From positions 1-44,151 of the IMG/VR virus record IMGVR_UViG_3300027754_000174: DNA of 44,151 nt. One strand, 5' to 3'. The number at the start of each line of letters is the position of its first letter. Position 1 is the first letter of the stretch. The notes beneath the pieces are model-generated. The model had not been told where the DNA came from and made no database searches. It saw nothing but the letters and a program-made list of their open reading frames with translations. Shown here one piece after another: positions 1 to 9,806 of the stretch. The translations under genes were made by a program, and so were the position numbers. This DNA comes from a virus.

Positions 1-486
1 AGTGTAAGTGGTATACTCAGTGTTACTGGCAACATCACTGGTGGAAACGTTATCGGACCACTGGCCAATGGCACCAGCAACATCACCATCACGTCCAGTG
101 GAAATGTCAGTATTACATCAGCTGGTACGGCCAATGTGCTGGTGGTCACTGGTACTGGTGCTAATATTGCTGGTACATTAACTGCTACTGGTGCTGCAAA
201 ATTCACTGGGATGAATCGTGTGTCCACGGTGGTGACTGCCAATGCCAGTGTCAGTGCAGGAAACACTTATATTGTGGGTACCAACAGTATTACACTCACA
301 CTACCAGCCAGCGCAGTTGCTGGTGATAGTATTAGCTTTATTCCCAGACCTGGTATTACTACTTACACCATATCCAATAACGGGTTGAATGTCATGGGAT
401 CTGGGCAGAGCATCAGTGTAGATATATTGAAACCATTTGGCGTAATGTATGATAACTCCACTAATGGTTGGTTGATGACTAATTAA
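1..486 (+). CDS. Fibre-like virion protein, 5'-truncated
   Basis: This reading frame is open from the first base of the window, so the gene begins upstream and only its last 161 codons are seen. The protein is low in charged residues and rich in Ser, Thr, Gly, Val, Ile and Asn, with short repeats of the type T-G-x-x-x-G and S-I-T. That composition is typical of beta-structured tail fibres or fibre tips. The C-terminus (about residues 100-161) looks less repetitive and may be a capping domain. It lies directly upstream of three collagen-like genes, which fits a fibre locus. No family was recognised with certainty. The first internal ATG (136) is not taken as the start because the frame continues without a stop to base 1. 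Confidence 0.7.
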   Translation, partial: SVSGILSVTGNITGGNVIGPLANGTSNITITSSGNVSITSAGTANVLVVTGTGANIAGTLTATGAAKFTGMNRVSTVVTANASVSAGNTYIVGTNSITLTLPASAVAGDSISFIPRPGITTYTISNNGLNVMGSGQSISVDILKPFGVMYDNSTNGWLMTN

Positions 487-501
487 TATGGGAGATGCAC
501 A

Positions 502-939
502 GTGGCATTAGTACTCAGCAGCTTATTTCGGACTGGAGCTACCGGCGTGCAGGGAAGTACTGGCTCTGCTGGACCGCCGGGACCTCAGGGAGCTACGGGA
601 TTTTCAGGCGGGGTTATTTTATATCCAGGAACTCCGGGATCACAAGGAGCCACCGGCTTTCCTGGTCCTATCGGATCGACCCCACCTCCGGGAGCCACTG
701 GACCAGCTGGATCTCAGGGATCGCAAGGACCCACTGGACCCGCTGGCGCACCTAATCCATATTTTACAATTAATTTAACCGGGGCCACTGGTGCCACTGG
801 CGGACCTGGACCCACTGGGCCCACTGGCCCCACTGGTGCCACTGGCGGACCTGGCGATCCTGGCGGACCTGGCGATCCTGGCGGACCTGGCGTTCAGGGT
901 GAACCTGGAGCACCTGGAGAACCTGCGACTTGCCCGTAG
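502..939 (+). CDS. Collagen-like (Gly-X-Y) protein 1
   Basis: A 145-residue protein starting at GTG with a GGAGAT ribosome site just upstream (491-496). After a short leader MALVLSS it is mostly Gly-X-Y tripeptides (GPT, GAT, GDP, GAP, GPQ) with two interruptions, around residues 38-43 and 94-101. Such repeats form trimeric collagen triple helices in phage fibres. Pro and Thr are common at position Y, the position hydroxylated in animal collagens and the one glycosylated in bacterial GPT-repeat collagens. There is no Lys, so lysyl hydroxylation is not expected. A Cys sits two residues from the end. The stop is TAG followed at once by an in-frame TAA. It heads a set of three related genes followed by a hydroxylase and a glycosyltransferase. 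Confidence 0.88.
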   Translation: MALVLSSLFRTGATGVQGSTGSAGPPGPQGATGFSGGVILYPGTPGSQGATGFPGPIGSTPPPGATGPAGSQGSQGPTGPAGAPNPYFTINLTGATGATGGPGPTGPTGPTGATGGPGDPGGPGDPGGPGVQGEPGAPGEPATCP

Positions 940-955
940 TAAATGAGTAAACATT

Positions 956-1402
956 ATGGCCTTATTAAGCATATTATTACCTAACGGACCCACTGGAGCT
1001 CAGGGAGCGACAGGAACTGCTGGATCTAACACCGCTGGCCCACCAGGTCCAACTGGAGCTGTGGGCGTGGGATCAGCGCCACAGGGAGACCCTGGGTCTC
1101 CAGGGCCACGGGGAGCGCAGGGAAATACTGGCACTGGTGGAAACGCTGGACCACGTGGACCTCAGGGAGCTCAGGGGGCAGTTGGCGCACAAGGGCCCAA
1201 TGGTCCGTTTGTGCCAGCACCAGCACCAGCTCCGGGAAGTTTCGCAGGGCCACAGGGATCCCCAGGGCCTGATGGGGGCACTGGTGGACCTGGTGGACCC
1301 GGACCTGCTGGACCTGCTGGGCCTCAGGGTTCTGCTGGACCTGCTGGGCTTCAGGGAACTCCGGGTGACCCTGGAACTCCAGGAAATAATGTGAATTGCT
1401 GA
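956..1402 (+). CDS. Collagen-like (Gly-X-Y) protein 2
   Basis: A 148-residue collagen-like protein with the same leader style (MALLSILLP) as its neighbours, then a nearly continuous run of Gly-X-Y triplets broken around residues 83-96 by an Ala-Pro-rich linker (FVPAPAPAPG). The last quarter is dense in GPA, GPQ and GDP triplets. The C-terminus is NNVNC, so like protein 1 it carries a Cys near the end, which could allow disulphide linking of chains (inference). It probably trimerises as part of a fibre or other surface decoration. Many Y-position prolines make it a plausible substrate for the 2OG-Fe(II) oxygenase at 1934. The ribosome site is weak. ORFs on the opposite strand here are shadows of the repeats. 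Confidence 0.87.
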   Translation: MALLSILLPNGPTGAQGATGTAGSNTAGPPGPTGAVGVGSAPQGDPGSPGPRGAQGNTGTGGNAGPRGPQGAQGAVGAQGPNGPFVPAPAPAPGSFAGPQGSPGPDGGTGGPGGPGPAGPAGPQGSAGPAGLQGTPGDPGTPGNNVNC

Positions 1403-1439
1403 CCATAATAAGTGGAAATTGTATTCCAAAGGATAACTT

Positions 1440-1877
1440 ATGGCTTTATTGTTGAGTAATTATTTTGTTGCTGGGCCCCAGGGTGCCACGGGAACTCAGG
1501 GAGCCACTGGATCTGGTGTAACTGGACCTCGGGGAACTCAGGGTGCCACTGGAGTTTATTATGGAGACCCTGGCTATGTTGGTGTTCAGGGAGCTCAGGG
1601 AGCGGCAGGAATTGCTGGGGCTCTGGGAACTCAGGGACCTCAGGGTTTTATCGGACCCACTGGCTCAGCTGGCGCCCAGGGAGTTGGTAATATTGATTTC
1701 TGGAATGGAACTTATTACACTGGCCCCACTGGCGCACCAGGACCCACTGGCGCACCAGGCCCCACTGGGCCCACTGGACCCACTGGACCTTCTCCCACTG
1801 GCGCACCAGGACCCACTGGCGCACCAGGACCCACTGGCGATCCAGGAACTCAGGGCAATCCTGGTGTTGTGCTTTAA
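1440..1877 (+). CDS. Collagen-like (Gly-X-Y) protein 3
   Basis: The third collagen-like paralogue, 145 residues, preceded by AAGGA. The leader [12 protein letters not shown] again matches the other two, so all three N-termini may dock on the same virion partner (inference). Gly-X-Y triplets run from about residue 12 to 80 and again from 95 to 140, separated by a non-collagen stretch near residues 82-94 containing IDFWNGTYY. The second block is almost pure G-A-P/G-P-T repeats encoded by near-identical DNA repeats. No Cys is seen at the C-terminus, unlike proteins 1 and 2. Three different collagens in a row could form a heterotrimer or give exchangeable fibres; the sequence does not decide between these. 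Confidence 0.87.
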   Translation: MALLLSNYFVAGPQGATGTQGATGSGVTGPRGTQGATGVYYGDPGYVGVQGAQGAAGIAGALGTQGPQGFIGPTGSAGAQGVGNIDFWNGTYYTGPTGAPGPTGAPGPTGPTGPTGPSPTGAPGPTGAPGPTGDPGTQGNPGVVL

Positions 1878-1933
1878 TATTAATATTTCAGCATTAACTA
1901 TTCACAGTAAATACAAACAGAATCGAGGTAATC

Positions 1934-2497
1934 ATGAAGGGAAACTGGTGTTATTGGAAAAGTCATTTCAGCGCAGATCAATGCAATCAGATGATTCAGG
2001 AAGCTCAGCAGGTGCCCGCAGTTGCTGCTGGCGTCAGCAACATGAACAGCGTGGACCCAAATATTCGTCGTAGTCAGATCAGGTGGATTCAGCGTGCAGG
2101 TTATTGGGAGAGTATTTTTTCAGAGATGGAGAAACTCACCAAGAGATCCAATGACGACTGGTTTGATGTTAGGTATAATCATTTACCTCCGTTGCAATTT
2201 TCCGAATATGACGCAGCATATCAGGGTGAATACAAATCGCACCAGGATGTGTTCATAACGTCTGGACTGGACATTCAGCGAAAGATTTCATTCGTAATAC
2301 AGCTCTGCGAACCTGATAGCTATCAGGGTGGCGACTTAACTTTTCAACAAGTGGATGCCACGCCGCCGCCAGCTGACATCCGTGCTCGTGGCACAGTGAT
2401 TTTCTTTCCCAGCTTGGTTTATCATCAGCTAACGCCAGTTACTCAGGGTATTCGTTACAGCATGGTGGGCTGGTGGGAAGGCCCAGCTTGGCGTTGA
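1934..2497 (+). CDS. 2-oxoglutarate/Fe(II)-dependent hydroxylase (prolyl 4-hydroxylase/PKHD-like)
   Basis: A 187-residue protein with the expected double-stranded beta-helix motifs: H103-x-D105 (SHQD) and distal H164 (VYHQ) as iron ligands, and R174 (IRYS) for the 2-oxoglutarate carboxylate. The YQGGDL motif at 130-135 is typical of the PKHD/P4H group. These enzymes use O2 and 2-oxoglutarate to hydroxylate proline, other residues or small molecules. The gene sits 57 bases after three collagen-like genes and before a glycosyltransferase, so hydroxylation of Y-position prolines in those collagens is the obvious hypothesis, but the substrate is inferred from position only. The start ATG has GAGGTAATC upstream. 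Phage 2OG oxygenases are common and often of unknown substrate, so other roles remain possible. Confidence 0.85.
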   Translation: MKGNWCYWKSHFSADQCNQMIQEAQQVPAVAAGVSNMNSVDPNIRRSQIRWIQRAGYWESIFSEMEKLTKRSNDDWFDVRYNHLPPLQFSEYDAAYQGEYKSHQDVFITSGLDIQRKISFVIQLCEPDSYQGGDLTFQQVDATPPPADIRARGTVIFFPSLVYHQLTPVTQGIRYSMVGWWEGPAWR

Positions 2498-2570
2498 TAG
2501 TTTTCACATCACCACAATAACCAAGTAATTTGGTAACAACACATTACCACACCACTAAGTATCAGTACAT

Positions 2571-3719
2571 ATGAACCAGAAATTCCGATTTCACATACTG
2601 GGCCTGCCGCACACTGTGACCAGTCCTGAATACACAGTCTGTGCATATACCCAAAAAGTTCTTAAATTTGGCAAGATGATGAAAGCTCGTGGCCACACCA
2701 TCATTCATTATGGCCATGCTGACAGCGTACTAGACTGTGATGAACATGTCACAGTGACCACCAATGCTGACTTGGAAATTGCGTATGGCAACTATGATTG
2801 GCGCAAAAATTTCTTCAAATACGAAACTGACGATCACGCTTATCAGACATTTTATAAAAATGCCATCACTGAAGTGGCTCTGAGAAAACAACCCCGAGAC
2901 TTCATATTGCCGTTCTGGGGGTCAGGGGTCAGGCCCGTGTGTGATGCACATCCTGACATGATTTGTGTGGAACCGGGTATTGGTTATGCTGGTGGTCATT
3001 TCGCCCAGTGGAGAATCTTTGAAAGCTATGCCATCAGATCAGCCATTGGCGGAGCTGAATCAGTGGGCCAGTGTAAAGAAAGTTGGTATCATGCTGTGAT
3101 CCCCAACTACTTTGACCCAGCTGAGTTTACTTATTCGGCCGAAAAAGATGACTACTTCCTATTTCTGGGCAGAGTTTATTCAGGCAAAGGTGCTGATGTT
3201 GCTTATCAGGTGTGTAAAGAAATTGGTGCTAAACTGATCTATGCAGGTCAGGGTACACTGGCTGACATGGGTCTGCCAGAGATTCCAGGACAGATTCAGC
3301 ATGTGGGCTATGCTGGACTGGAGAAACGCAAACAACTACTGAGTGGGGCCAAAGGATTCTTTCTGCCATCAGCATACAATGAACCCTTTGGTGGCGCGGC
3401 CGTGGAAGCCATGATCAGTGGCACACCAGTGATCACTTCTGACTGGGGAGCTTTTCCAGAATATGTGATTCAGGGGAAAACTGGTTTTCGATGCAGATCA
3501 TTTGATCACTTCTGCTGGGCTGCCCGCAACATAGAAGCTATCAAACCAATAGATTGCAGAAATTATGCCATGGATAATTACAGCATGGACCGCATTGCAC
3601 TGATGTATGAAGAATATTTCCAGATGGTGATGGATGTGTACACTGGTGCTGGTTGGTATGCTCAGCATCCTGAACGAACCAACTTGGACTGGTTAGCACA
3701 GTACCAGAACTTCGTATAA
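2571..3719 (+). CDS. GT4-type (GT-B fold) glycosyltransferase
   Basis: A 382-residue protein with a C-terminal domain typical of GT4 retaining glycosyltransferases: YFLFLGRV near residue 195, the glycine-rich AGQG near 225, and an E-x7-E element in NEPFGGAAVEA (about residues 270-280) that contacts the sugar nucleotide. The following SGTPVI and GAFPEYV stretches are also standard. The N-terminal half has an early HILGLPH strand but is divergent. It would transfer a sugar from a nucleotide donor to a protein, lipid or DNA acceptor. Its place directly after collagen-like proteins and a hydroxylase suggests glycosylation of hydroxylated or Thr-rich collagen repeats (inference). No strong ribosome site precedes ATG 2571, so translation may be weak or coupled. 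Confidence 0.85.
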   Translation: MNQKFRFHILGLPHTVTSPEYTVCAYTQKVLKFGKMMKARGHTIIHYGHADSVLDCDEHVTVTTNADLEIAYGNYDWRKNFFKYETDDHAYQTFYKNAITEVALRKQPRDFILPFWGSGVRPVCDAHPDMICVEPGIGYAGGHFAQWRIFESYAIRSAIGGAESVGQCKESWYHAVIPNYFDPAEFTYSAEKDDYFLFLGRVYSGKGADVAYQVCKEIGAKLIYAGQGTLADMGLPEIPGQIQHVGYAGLEKRKQLLSGAKGFFLPSAYNEPFGGAAVEAMISGTPVITSDWGAFPEYVIQGKTGFRCRSFDHFCWAARNIEAIKPIDCRNYAMDNYSMDRIALMYEEYFQMVMDVYTGAGWYAQHPERTNLDWLAQYQNFV

Positions 3720-3830
3720 TGGCACACCCGTAACAGTGGCAATTTGTCCACCAACTGAAAAACGCTCATGAGCACTACGACTGGAGTAGGTTTATTCAGG
3801 CTTGGGTGGACTTCCTGATCTGACCGACGG

Positions 3831-3838
3831 CATAAATA
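3831..3838 (+). promoter_or_regulatory. T4-type late promoter octamer (CATAAATA)
   Basis: CATAAATA lies 30 bases before the ATG of the large structural protein at 3869, in a 149-base gap with no gene. It differs from the T4 late consensus TATAAATA only in the first base. A good ribosome site (AGGGAG, 3856-3861) follows. The same octamer recurs before many genes in this window. Confidence 0.6.
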
Positions 3839-3868
3839 TCAGTATGCTTATTTTCAGGGAGACACAAC

Positions 3869-6800
3869 ATGGCCGTACCAACATGGATCACTAAGGCCGG
3901 CAGCTTGGGTATTGTCACCATGCTGGAGCCCTTTGCCACAGAACTGCAAGTGGCCACTGGCAATGCACGCGCATACTTTGCTGTAATCAGTGGATTGTTG
4001 CCACCAGGTCTCAGTCTCAGTGCCAATGGTAATATTCAGGGATATCCTGTGGGTAAACTGGGTGGCGTGCCACTGGCAGTGAATGAAGATATAACTTTTA
4101 GATTTGTGATTCGATGTACCAACGAGCGATCCGAAATAGCTGATCGCACATTCAGCATCACAGTAACAGGTGAAGTTGCTCCGGTGGCCAAACCAGCCAC
4201 TTATGTGTACAACAGCCTGGGCACTTTTGCTGACGGCACCTATGTGGATATTGATGTCAGTGGATCTGACGCCAATCCTGATGATGTTATCACTTATGCT
4301 GTGGTGGATGGCGCGTTGCCCCTGGGACTCAGTGTCAACAGTCTGGGACGTATCACTGGCTATGTGGAACCCTCAGTGTTTACTCTGGAAAGCACAAAAT
4401 TTGATACCGATAACTGGGATGGCGCTGGCTGGGATCTGGGCACACTAGCAGCTATACGCAATTTTTACTTTGATCTCAGACTCAGTGACGGCAAGATACC
4501 TGTGGTGAAGCTCTATACTATCACTGTGGTCAGAAGCGATTTAGCCACGGGTGACACCACAGCCATTGATACTGCCTCAGCACTGAGAACTGATACACTA
4601 CCACAGCATGTACCTGTGCTGATAGATCGTAATATTGATATCAGCACAGTACTGGATCAGAACTATTTCTTTCATCAATTCATAGCTGAAAATTTTGACA
4701 CTGAAGCTATTGGCTTTGAAGTATTGCCTATTATTCGTAATCCCACTGTGATTGGGTCAGCAGTGAATCCTGTGATCACCACTGGCAAAGTGATGGCTTT
4801 CAACAAACATGTATCAGATACTATTAAAGGGGTTACTGGACAACTGACCTACTCACTCAGCTCCACCTACACCTATACCACCAGTTTGGGTGTGCTGGTG
4901 GAGGGTGTGCTAAAAACACCAGTAACTGATTTTCAAATTACTGGCGATCAGCTGACTTTTGTTAGTGCGCCAGCGGAAGGTTCAAATATCGAAGTGATAC
5001 AGGGTGTGGTTTACATCTATGGTGTGACCGCTACGCTGGGATCAGTCACGGGTGGTTCAGGATACACCACTGGCACCTACTATAATGTGCAATTGACTCG
5101 GGTATCAGGTCCCACAACCGCTGATTACCCCAGAGTGGATATTACTGTGAGTGCTGGGGTCGTAACCACAGTAACTTTAGTAAACCCAGGGTCAGCGTTT
5201 GCTGCTGTGGGCACAGTATTAAGTTGTGCAGCAAGTTATATTGGTGGAACTGGCTCTGGCTGGAGCGTGTCTGTGGCCAGTCTGGTCACACAGACAGTCA
5301 CTGATGTGGCGGAAAATATCAACGCTGCCGCCGCAGTGGATCGCAGCATGACCAATGTCAGTGCTGAGGTTCACAACGGCTGTATATTAATATACACTAC
5401 TGACAGCAAACTCACCATTGAGGATTTAACTGGATCAACCAGAACTCAGTTGGGTATTGACGTTTATTTGCATATTCGCAATGTCAATGACCCTGACGTC
5501 ACAGATCCAGCACTGGATCTCACCCAGGATGTATCACATATATTACCTGTGGGCTTGAACATAAACCCCAACACTGGCTGGCTACACGGATACATTGAAC
5601 CACTACAGGTGGGCAGTGAAATCCATACTTTCTATCTCAGAGTGTTTAAGAAGACAACTGAACCCAGCTTGGTGATCACGCCGGTGGATTATGTGACCAC
5701 TTATCCATTCAGCATTATTAACAATCGTACTGCGGGTGATCTTAGAAGTCTAGGACTGGATGACGCAGAGACATCCTTTGTGGGTAAGACTATAGTATTT
5801 GGTCAACAAGAAGGATTTCCCCCGTTCTCCCCAGATCCTCGAAGATACCGAGGGTTGGCAGCAATATTGCCGTTATCACAGTTGGGTAGTGTATCCGCCA
5901 GCGCAAACAAACTGAGCTTTGTTGCCACATCAGCTGTGCTACTACGCGGATCAATTATTACAATAACTAGACAAAACCCAGCAGTGGCCATCACTGGCAA
6001 CCTGACTATTGGCGGCAGTGCAATTTCCGCTATTGCGTCGGGTGGAAATCAGGTTTATTATGTAGGCGCACCATCGCTGACCACAACTGGTTGCTCACTT
6101 TATGCGACAGTCTTACTGGCAGAGCAAAGCTGGTCAGGGTCCACAGCATTGACTATAACTGGCAGCAGTGTCACTGGCGCAGTATTCACCGTTGAACCAA
6201 GTTTCTGGTATTATATTGATCCCAACAACATACAAGCTGACGGATGGTTTAATGAGCTCAACCAGGTAATTGATGGCTGGGCTGAATCCCAGGCCAATCC
6301 CACTGTGGTGAATAAACGAGCTGGCGTATGGAAATTTACACAGTCTGGTCCCGACTTGGTGCTGGAATTTGTACAGCCAGTTCAGCAGGGCACTGTGGTG
6401 CTGGCTGATCGGTACACTGGCAGATTAGATCGTAATGCTTTCACATATCGTTCAGCTAAACTGTTGTATGAAGCAGGTTCAGCATTCACTGCACCACAGA
6501 CAGTGCCAGAATACACTACCAGCGGATTGATCAACCCCTACAGCAAACTGTGGAAACAGCGAATCACTGTGGACAGCAGCAGTAATTACTTACTGAACTG
6601 GCAAACTGCCAGTGAACTGGGAGTGGCGGTAAGCGGCTTGCCTTGTGAAAAGTCAGTCGCAGCGACCAATCAAGCCGGTGGCTCAGTGCAGTATCAGCTG
6701 GTGCCGTATAACACTCAGACAGTCACAGGAAACTTCACTGATGCCACACTGATCGCAGTGCAGGATGTCAGCAACTTGGTGGTGGGTATGCGAGTAAAGT

Positions 6801-8758
6801 CAGCTGATATCACACTGATCAATGATACTCCAGTGATACTCAGCATCAACACCAACAACAATCAGATCAAACTCAGCACGCCGCAGACACTGCCTGACAA
6901 CACTGTGCTGCATTTTCTGGGCAACGAACTGCCCAGAGGATTAACACTGACCAGCAATGGAGAAATTCAGGGTCGAGCCAGTCATCAGCACTGGACCATG
7001 GATGACCACACTACATTTGATACCCAAACCACCACTTTTGATCGCAATTATATACTGAATATCCAAGCGGTGACTTATCTAAATGATCCAGTACATCGCA
7101 GAATCAGCAGCACCAGATCGTTCAGGCTCACTATCCAGGATTACAAAGACCATCCCAGCAGCAATCTGTTGCTGGAGTTCCTGATGCCAGCTGCTGATCG
7201 CCAGGCGATCAGCAATGTACTATATAATCAAAACATAGTACCTGATGAATACCTATATCGTGGCGATGATGCTTGGTGGGGACGTCAGCTTACTCCGCGA
7301 ATGCTAGTTGCATATGGAATAGATACCACCGCAGATGCTAATGTGATCAACGCAGTTTCAGCATATCACCATCGTAAACATTATCATTTTACTGGACTGA
7401 AATGGGCTCAGTTTGTAGACAGTGATGGTGTGGTAAAATACGAAGTAATTTATCTCACGCCAGTGGATGAATTTACTCTCAGCAGCGGAGTTCAGTTCAG
7501 TGGTGACATTGATGTTCGGGGCCGCTCACTGCCTATTAATTTGGACAGCACTGAGATCACAGTGGATACTGATCAACTGGCATCTAGTGAAGATTATTTA
7601 CTCACACTGACGCCAGCCAGCTTACCCAACATGCAGGCTCGTATCCGAAGCATTCTGGGCAATAGCAATCGTCGTTTCTTACCAGGCTGGATGACCTGTG
7701 TTCAACCTGACGATCGCACACTGAATTATACTCAGGCAGTGCCGCTGGTTTATCTCAAACCAGGAACTGGCAAACTGGCGCTGTACAAGATGCAGCAGGA
7801 ACTGGATGTCACAGTACTGAGTGGACTGGCGGATCGTTATGTGTGGGACAATGGGTTGGCACTGAATTGGAATCAGGATACACAGCAGTATTACACTGAC
7901 GCCATCACCACATTTGACCAGCTAATCACCGGAGCTCAGTTCACCATGGTGGGCGATGTGGATCTGGCACTGGATATACCTTTTAGTCAGATTCAGGGAG
8001 CCCGCAGTGCTGATCTCAGACGCACTGGTGTGCTGGATGGATATCGTGGATCACTCAACGGTTTGCGAGTGGTGTTCTTTCGCCAGGAACAATACGAAAA
8101 CATCACTGACTTCATCACAGTGGGCAGTGCTGATCACAGTACTTACACCATAGACGGCTGGGCTGGGTTACTGAGCAAGTTTGACAACAACTATGACGTC
8201 ACTTTTGAAACTTTTCAGGTGATTACTGGTTATTCCCAACTGCCCTTATTGCCAGCGGCAGCATTTGATATCAATACCACCTACTATGCAGGAGCTCTGG
8301 TGGTATATCTCAGTGTGACCTATATGTGTATTCACACTGCTGCTGGCGCATGGAATCCTGATTACTGGGTGACCATCAGCAGCAACTCAGTGAATCAACG
8401 AGCTGGTATCTGGCAGATCAACGAAGATTACAATGGCGTGCTGAACATGGAGTTTGTTCAGACCGTGCCCTACACTGCGACCACACCGTTTAGCAGCGTC
8501 AGAGTCAGGCTTGGAGTCAATCACGGAGGCTCAGTGATCAGCCTGATGCCAGCCATATCAGTGGGCGGTGGCTTCACTGTGCCAGGATATGTGGATCGTT
8601 CATCGCTGACTCAGCAGGGCAACAAAACAATATTTGACACTGATATTACTCAGTTTTTTGACAGCAACACTGATGAGTTCATAAAACCCAACGACGGTGC
8701 TAAATACATTGTGTTTAAAAAACTAAACTTTATTGACAGGGGAACCGTAGATGTCTAG
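3869..8758 (+). CDS. Large virion structural protein with Ig-like (He_PIG) repeats
   Basis: A 1629-residue protein, probably a tail fibre, baseplate appendage or other surface protein. It contains at least four copies of the putative-Ig signature L-P-x-G-L-x-(6-8)-G-x-I/L-x-G, near residues 44-59, 149-165, 560-577 and 1019-1034, which is typical of He_PIG/cadherin-like domains that form strings of beta-sandwiches. Near residues 1460-1490 a segment with TYYAGALVVYLSVTY and NPDYW resembles a small CBM5/12-type carbohydrate-binding module. Long Ser/Thr/Val-rich linkers separate these. It has a late promoter octamer and AGGGAG ribosome site, and its TAG stop overlaps the start of the next gene by 8 bases. 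Exact virion location cannot be told from sequence. Confidence 0.8.
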   Translation: MAVPTWITKAGSLGIVTMLEPFATELQVATGNARAYFAVISGLLPPGLSLSANGNIQGYPVGKLGGVPLAVNEDITFRFVIRCTNERSEIADRTFSITVTGEVAPVAKPATYVYNSLGTFADGTYVDIDVSGSDANPDDVITYAVVDGALPLGLSVNSLGRITGYVEPSVFTLESTKFDTDNWDGAGWDLGTLAAIRNFYFDLRLSDGKIPVVKLYTITVVRSDLATGDTTAIDTASALRTDTLPQHVPVLIDRNIDISTVLDQNYFFHQFIAENFDTEAIGFEVLPIIRNPTVIGSAVNPVITTGKVMAFNKHVSDTIKGVTGQLTYSLSSTYTYTTSLGVLVEGVLKTPVTDFQITGDQLTFVSAPAEGSNIEVIQGVVYIYGVTATLGSVTGGSGYTTGTYYNVQLTRVSGPTTADYPRVDITVSAGVVTTVTLVNPGSAFAAVGTVLSCAASYIGGTGSGWSVSVASLVTQTVTDVAENINAAAAVDRSMTNVSAEVHNGCILIYTTDSKLTIEDLTGSTRTQLGIDVYLHIRNVNDPDVTDPALDLTQDVSHILPVGLNINPNTGWLHGYIEPLQVGSEIHTFYLRVFKKTTEPSLVITPVDYVTTYPFSIINNRTAGDLRSLGLDDAETSFVGKTIVFGQQEGFPPFSPDPRRYRGLAAILPLSQLGSVSASANKLSFVATSAVLLRGSIITITRQNPAVAITGNLTIGGSAISAIASGGNQVYYVGAPSLTTTGCSLYATVLLAEQSWSGSTALTITGSSVTGAVFTVEPSFWYYIDPNNIQADGWFNELNQVIDGWAESQANPTVVNKRAGVWKFTQSGPDLVLEFVQPVQQGTVVLADRYTGRLDRNAFTYRSAKLLYEAGSAFTAPQTVPEYTTSGLINPYSKLWKQRITVDSSSNYLLNWQTASELGVAVSGLPCEKSVAATNQAGGSVQYQLVPYNTQTVTGNFTDATLIAVQDVSNLVVGMRVKSADITLINDTPVILSINTNNNQIKLSTPQTLPDNTVLHFLGNELPRGLTLTSNGEIQGRASHQHWTMDDHTTFDTQTTTFDRNYILNIQAVTYLNDPVHRRISSTRSFRLTIQDYKDHPSSNLLLEFLMPAADRQAISNVLYNQNIVPDEYLYRGDDAWWGRQLTPRMLVAYGIDTTADANVINAVSAYHHRKHYHFTGLKWAQFVDSDGVVKYEVIYLTPVDEFTLSSGVQFSGDIDVRGRSLPINLDSTEITVDTDQLASSEDYLLTLTPASLPNMQARIRSILGNSNRRFLPGWMTCVQPDDRTLNYTQAVPLVYLKPGTGKLALYKMQQELDVTVLSGLADRYVWDNGLALNWNQDTQQYYTDAITTFDQLITGAQFTMVGDVDLALDIPFSQIQGARSADLRRTGVLDGYRGSLNGLRVVFFRQEQYENITDFITVGSADHSTYTIDGWAGLLSKFDNNYDVTFETFQVITGYSQLPLLPAAAFDINTTYYAGALVVYLSVTYMCIHTAAGAWNPDYWVTISSNSVNQRAGIWQINEDYNGVLNMEFVQTVPYTATTPFSSVRVRLGVNHGGSVISLMPAISVGGGFTVPGYVDRSSLTQQGNKTIFDTDITQFFDSNTDEFIKPNDGAKYIVFKKLNFIDRGTVDV

Positions 8759-9803
8759 CCAAATCAATTCCAACAGTATTAACCAAAGTTTTCCCGTTGC
8801 AGGTGTGGACAACAACAGTCAGGGATTTAGAGATAACTTCACAGCCATCAAGAACAATTTCGCTGTGACTGCTCGTGAAATAAATGATCTACTGACCAAA
8901 GTTGTGGTCAAGGCTCCTCTGACCTATGGGGCAAACCCCAGCAATGTTGCTAATGACCTAGCACAGTCACCCATCAACAACGCAGTATTTGCAGGATGCA
9001 GTACTGCTGTGGTGGATATCGGAACGCTCAATGTCGCCACCACTTCCATCACATTGGATTTCAAGGCTGGCGGTTTCCAGATGGTGTCGCTTACTGATAG
9101 TGGTACCATCTCTCCAGTGTCAACTGTGGCATTCAGTAATTTCCCAGCCAGTGGCAAGTATGCTGAAATTCGATTCAGAGTCTATGTACCAAGTGCTCTT
9201 ACTCACACACTGGTACTGGACAGTGGCAACACGTATAATTATATCAACCTGCTGGATAATTATACACCCAGTACACGCAAATTCACATGGCCTGCTGCAG
9301 GCACTTATGAGTATGTGTTCAGTACCAACGATGGCGGAGGCACCATCACAGTGGTACAATATGCCACCACGGTGAACTTAAAAACTTCAGTGCTCGCAGC
9401 CAATGCAACCACCACCAGTAGCAGCTTTGGTAATGTAACTGGATTGACTTATACCACTCGCCTGGGCAAGCGTTATAATTTCTCGGCCGTACTGCCTATT
9501 CAGCACACTGACGCTGCCAACACTCACAGTGTTGCCATGGGGTTCAGTTCTGGAAACTGTGTGTACACTGTGGAACAGCAGACCACACCCACCAGTGCAT
9601 TCACTATTAGTACTGCTAATGTCACAGACAGTACTGGTGGCACTGCGACTTCTGGTAATGCCAATGTTCCCAGAATGGCTCGCGTCAATGGTATATTCTA
9701 CGATAATTCTGCTGATACCGCTGTGAGCGTGCGATTCAAGACCGGCGGCGGTACACTGACTGTGCTGGCTGGCGCAAGTTTAACCTTTACCCCGTTGACT
9801 TAA
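8751..9803 (+). CDS. Fibre-like structural protein with conserved phage N-terminal domain
   Basis: A 350-residue protein whose first 50 residues (SINQSFPVAGVDNNSQGFRD then NFTAIKNNF and EINDLLTK) match a domain I recognise from structural proteins of T4-like phages, especially cyanophages, where it probably anchors the protein to the virion. The remainder is Thr/Ser/Gly/Val-rich beta-strand sequence, as in fibre shafts or receptor-binding tips. Translation is likely coupled to the upstream structural gene, since ATG 8751 lies inside that gene's last codons and AGGGGA precedes it. The 1629-residue partner and this protein probably belong to the same appendage. Receptor specificity cannot be read from the sequence. 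Confidence 0.75.
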   Translation: MSSQINSNSINQSFPVAGVDNNSQGFRDNFTAIKNNFAVTAREINDLLTKVVVKAPLTYGANPSNVANDLAQSPINNAVFAGCSTAVVDIGTLNVATTSITLDFKAGGFQMVSLTDSGTISPVSTVAFSNFPASGKYAEIRFRVYVPSALTHTLVLDSGNTYNYINLLDNYTPSTRKFTWPAAGTYEYVFSTNDGGGTITVVQYATTVNLKTSVLAANATTTSSSFGNVTGLTYTTRLGKRYNFSAVLPIQHTDAANTHSVAMGFSSGNCVYTVEQQTTPTSAFTISTANVTDSTGGTATSGNANVPRMARVNGIFYDNSADTAVSVRFKTGGGTLTVLAGASLTFTPLT

Positions 9804-9806
9804 CTA

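Noticed and set aside
775-1429. Minus-strand ORFs across the collagen-like genes
   Set aside because: They are mirror images of Gly-X-Y repeats, rich in Ser/Arg/Pro, with no ribosome sites.
784-1857. CRISPR-like array in the regularly repeated collagen DNA
   Set aside because: The repeats are coding Gly-X-Y units without unique spacers of constant length.
1543-2073. Plus-strand ORF overlapping collagen-like protein 3 and the hydroxylase gene
   Set aside because: It is an out-of-frame reading of the repeats (Leu/Pro-rich) and overlaps two well-supported genes.
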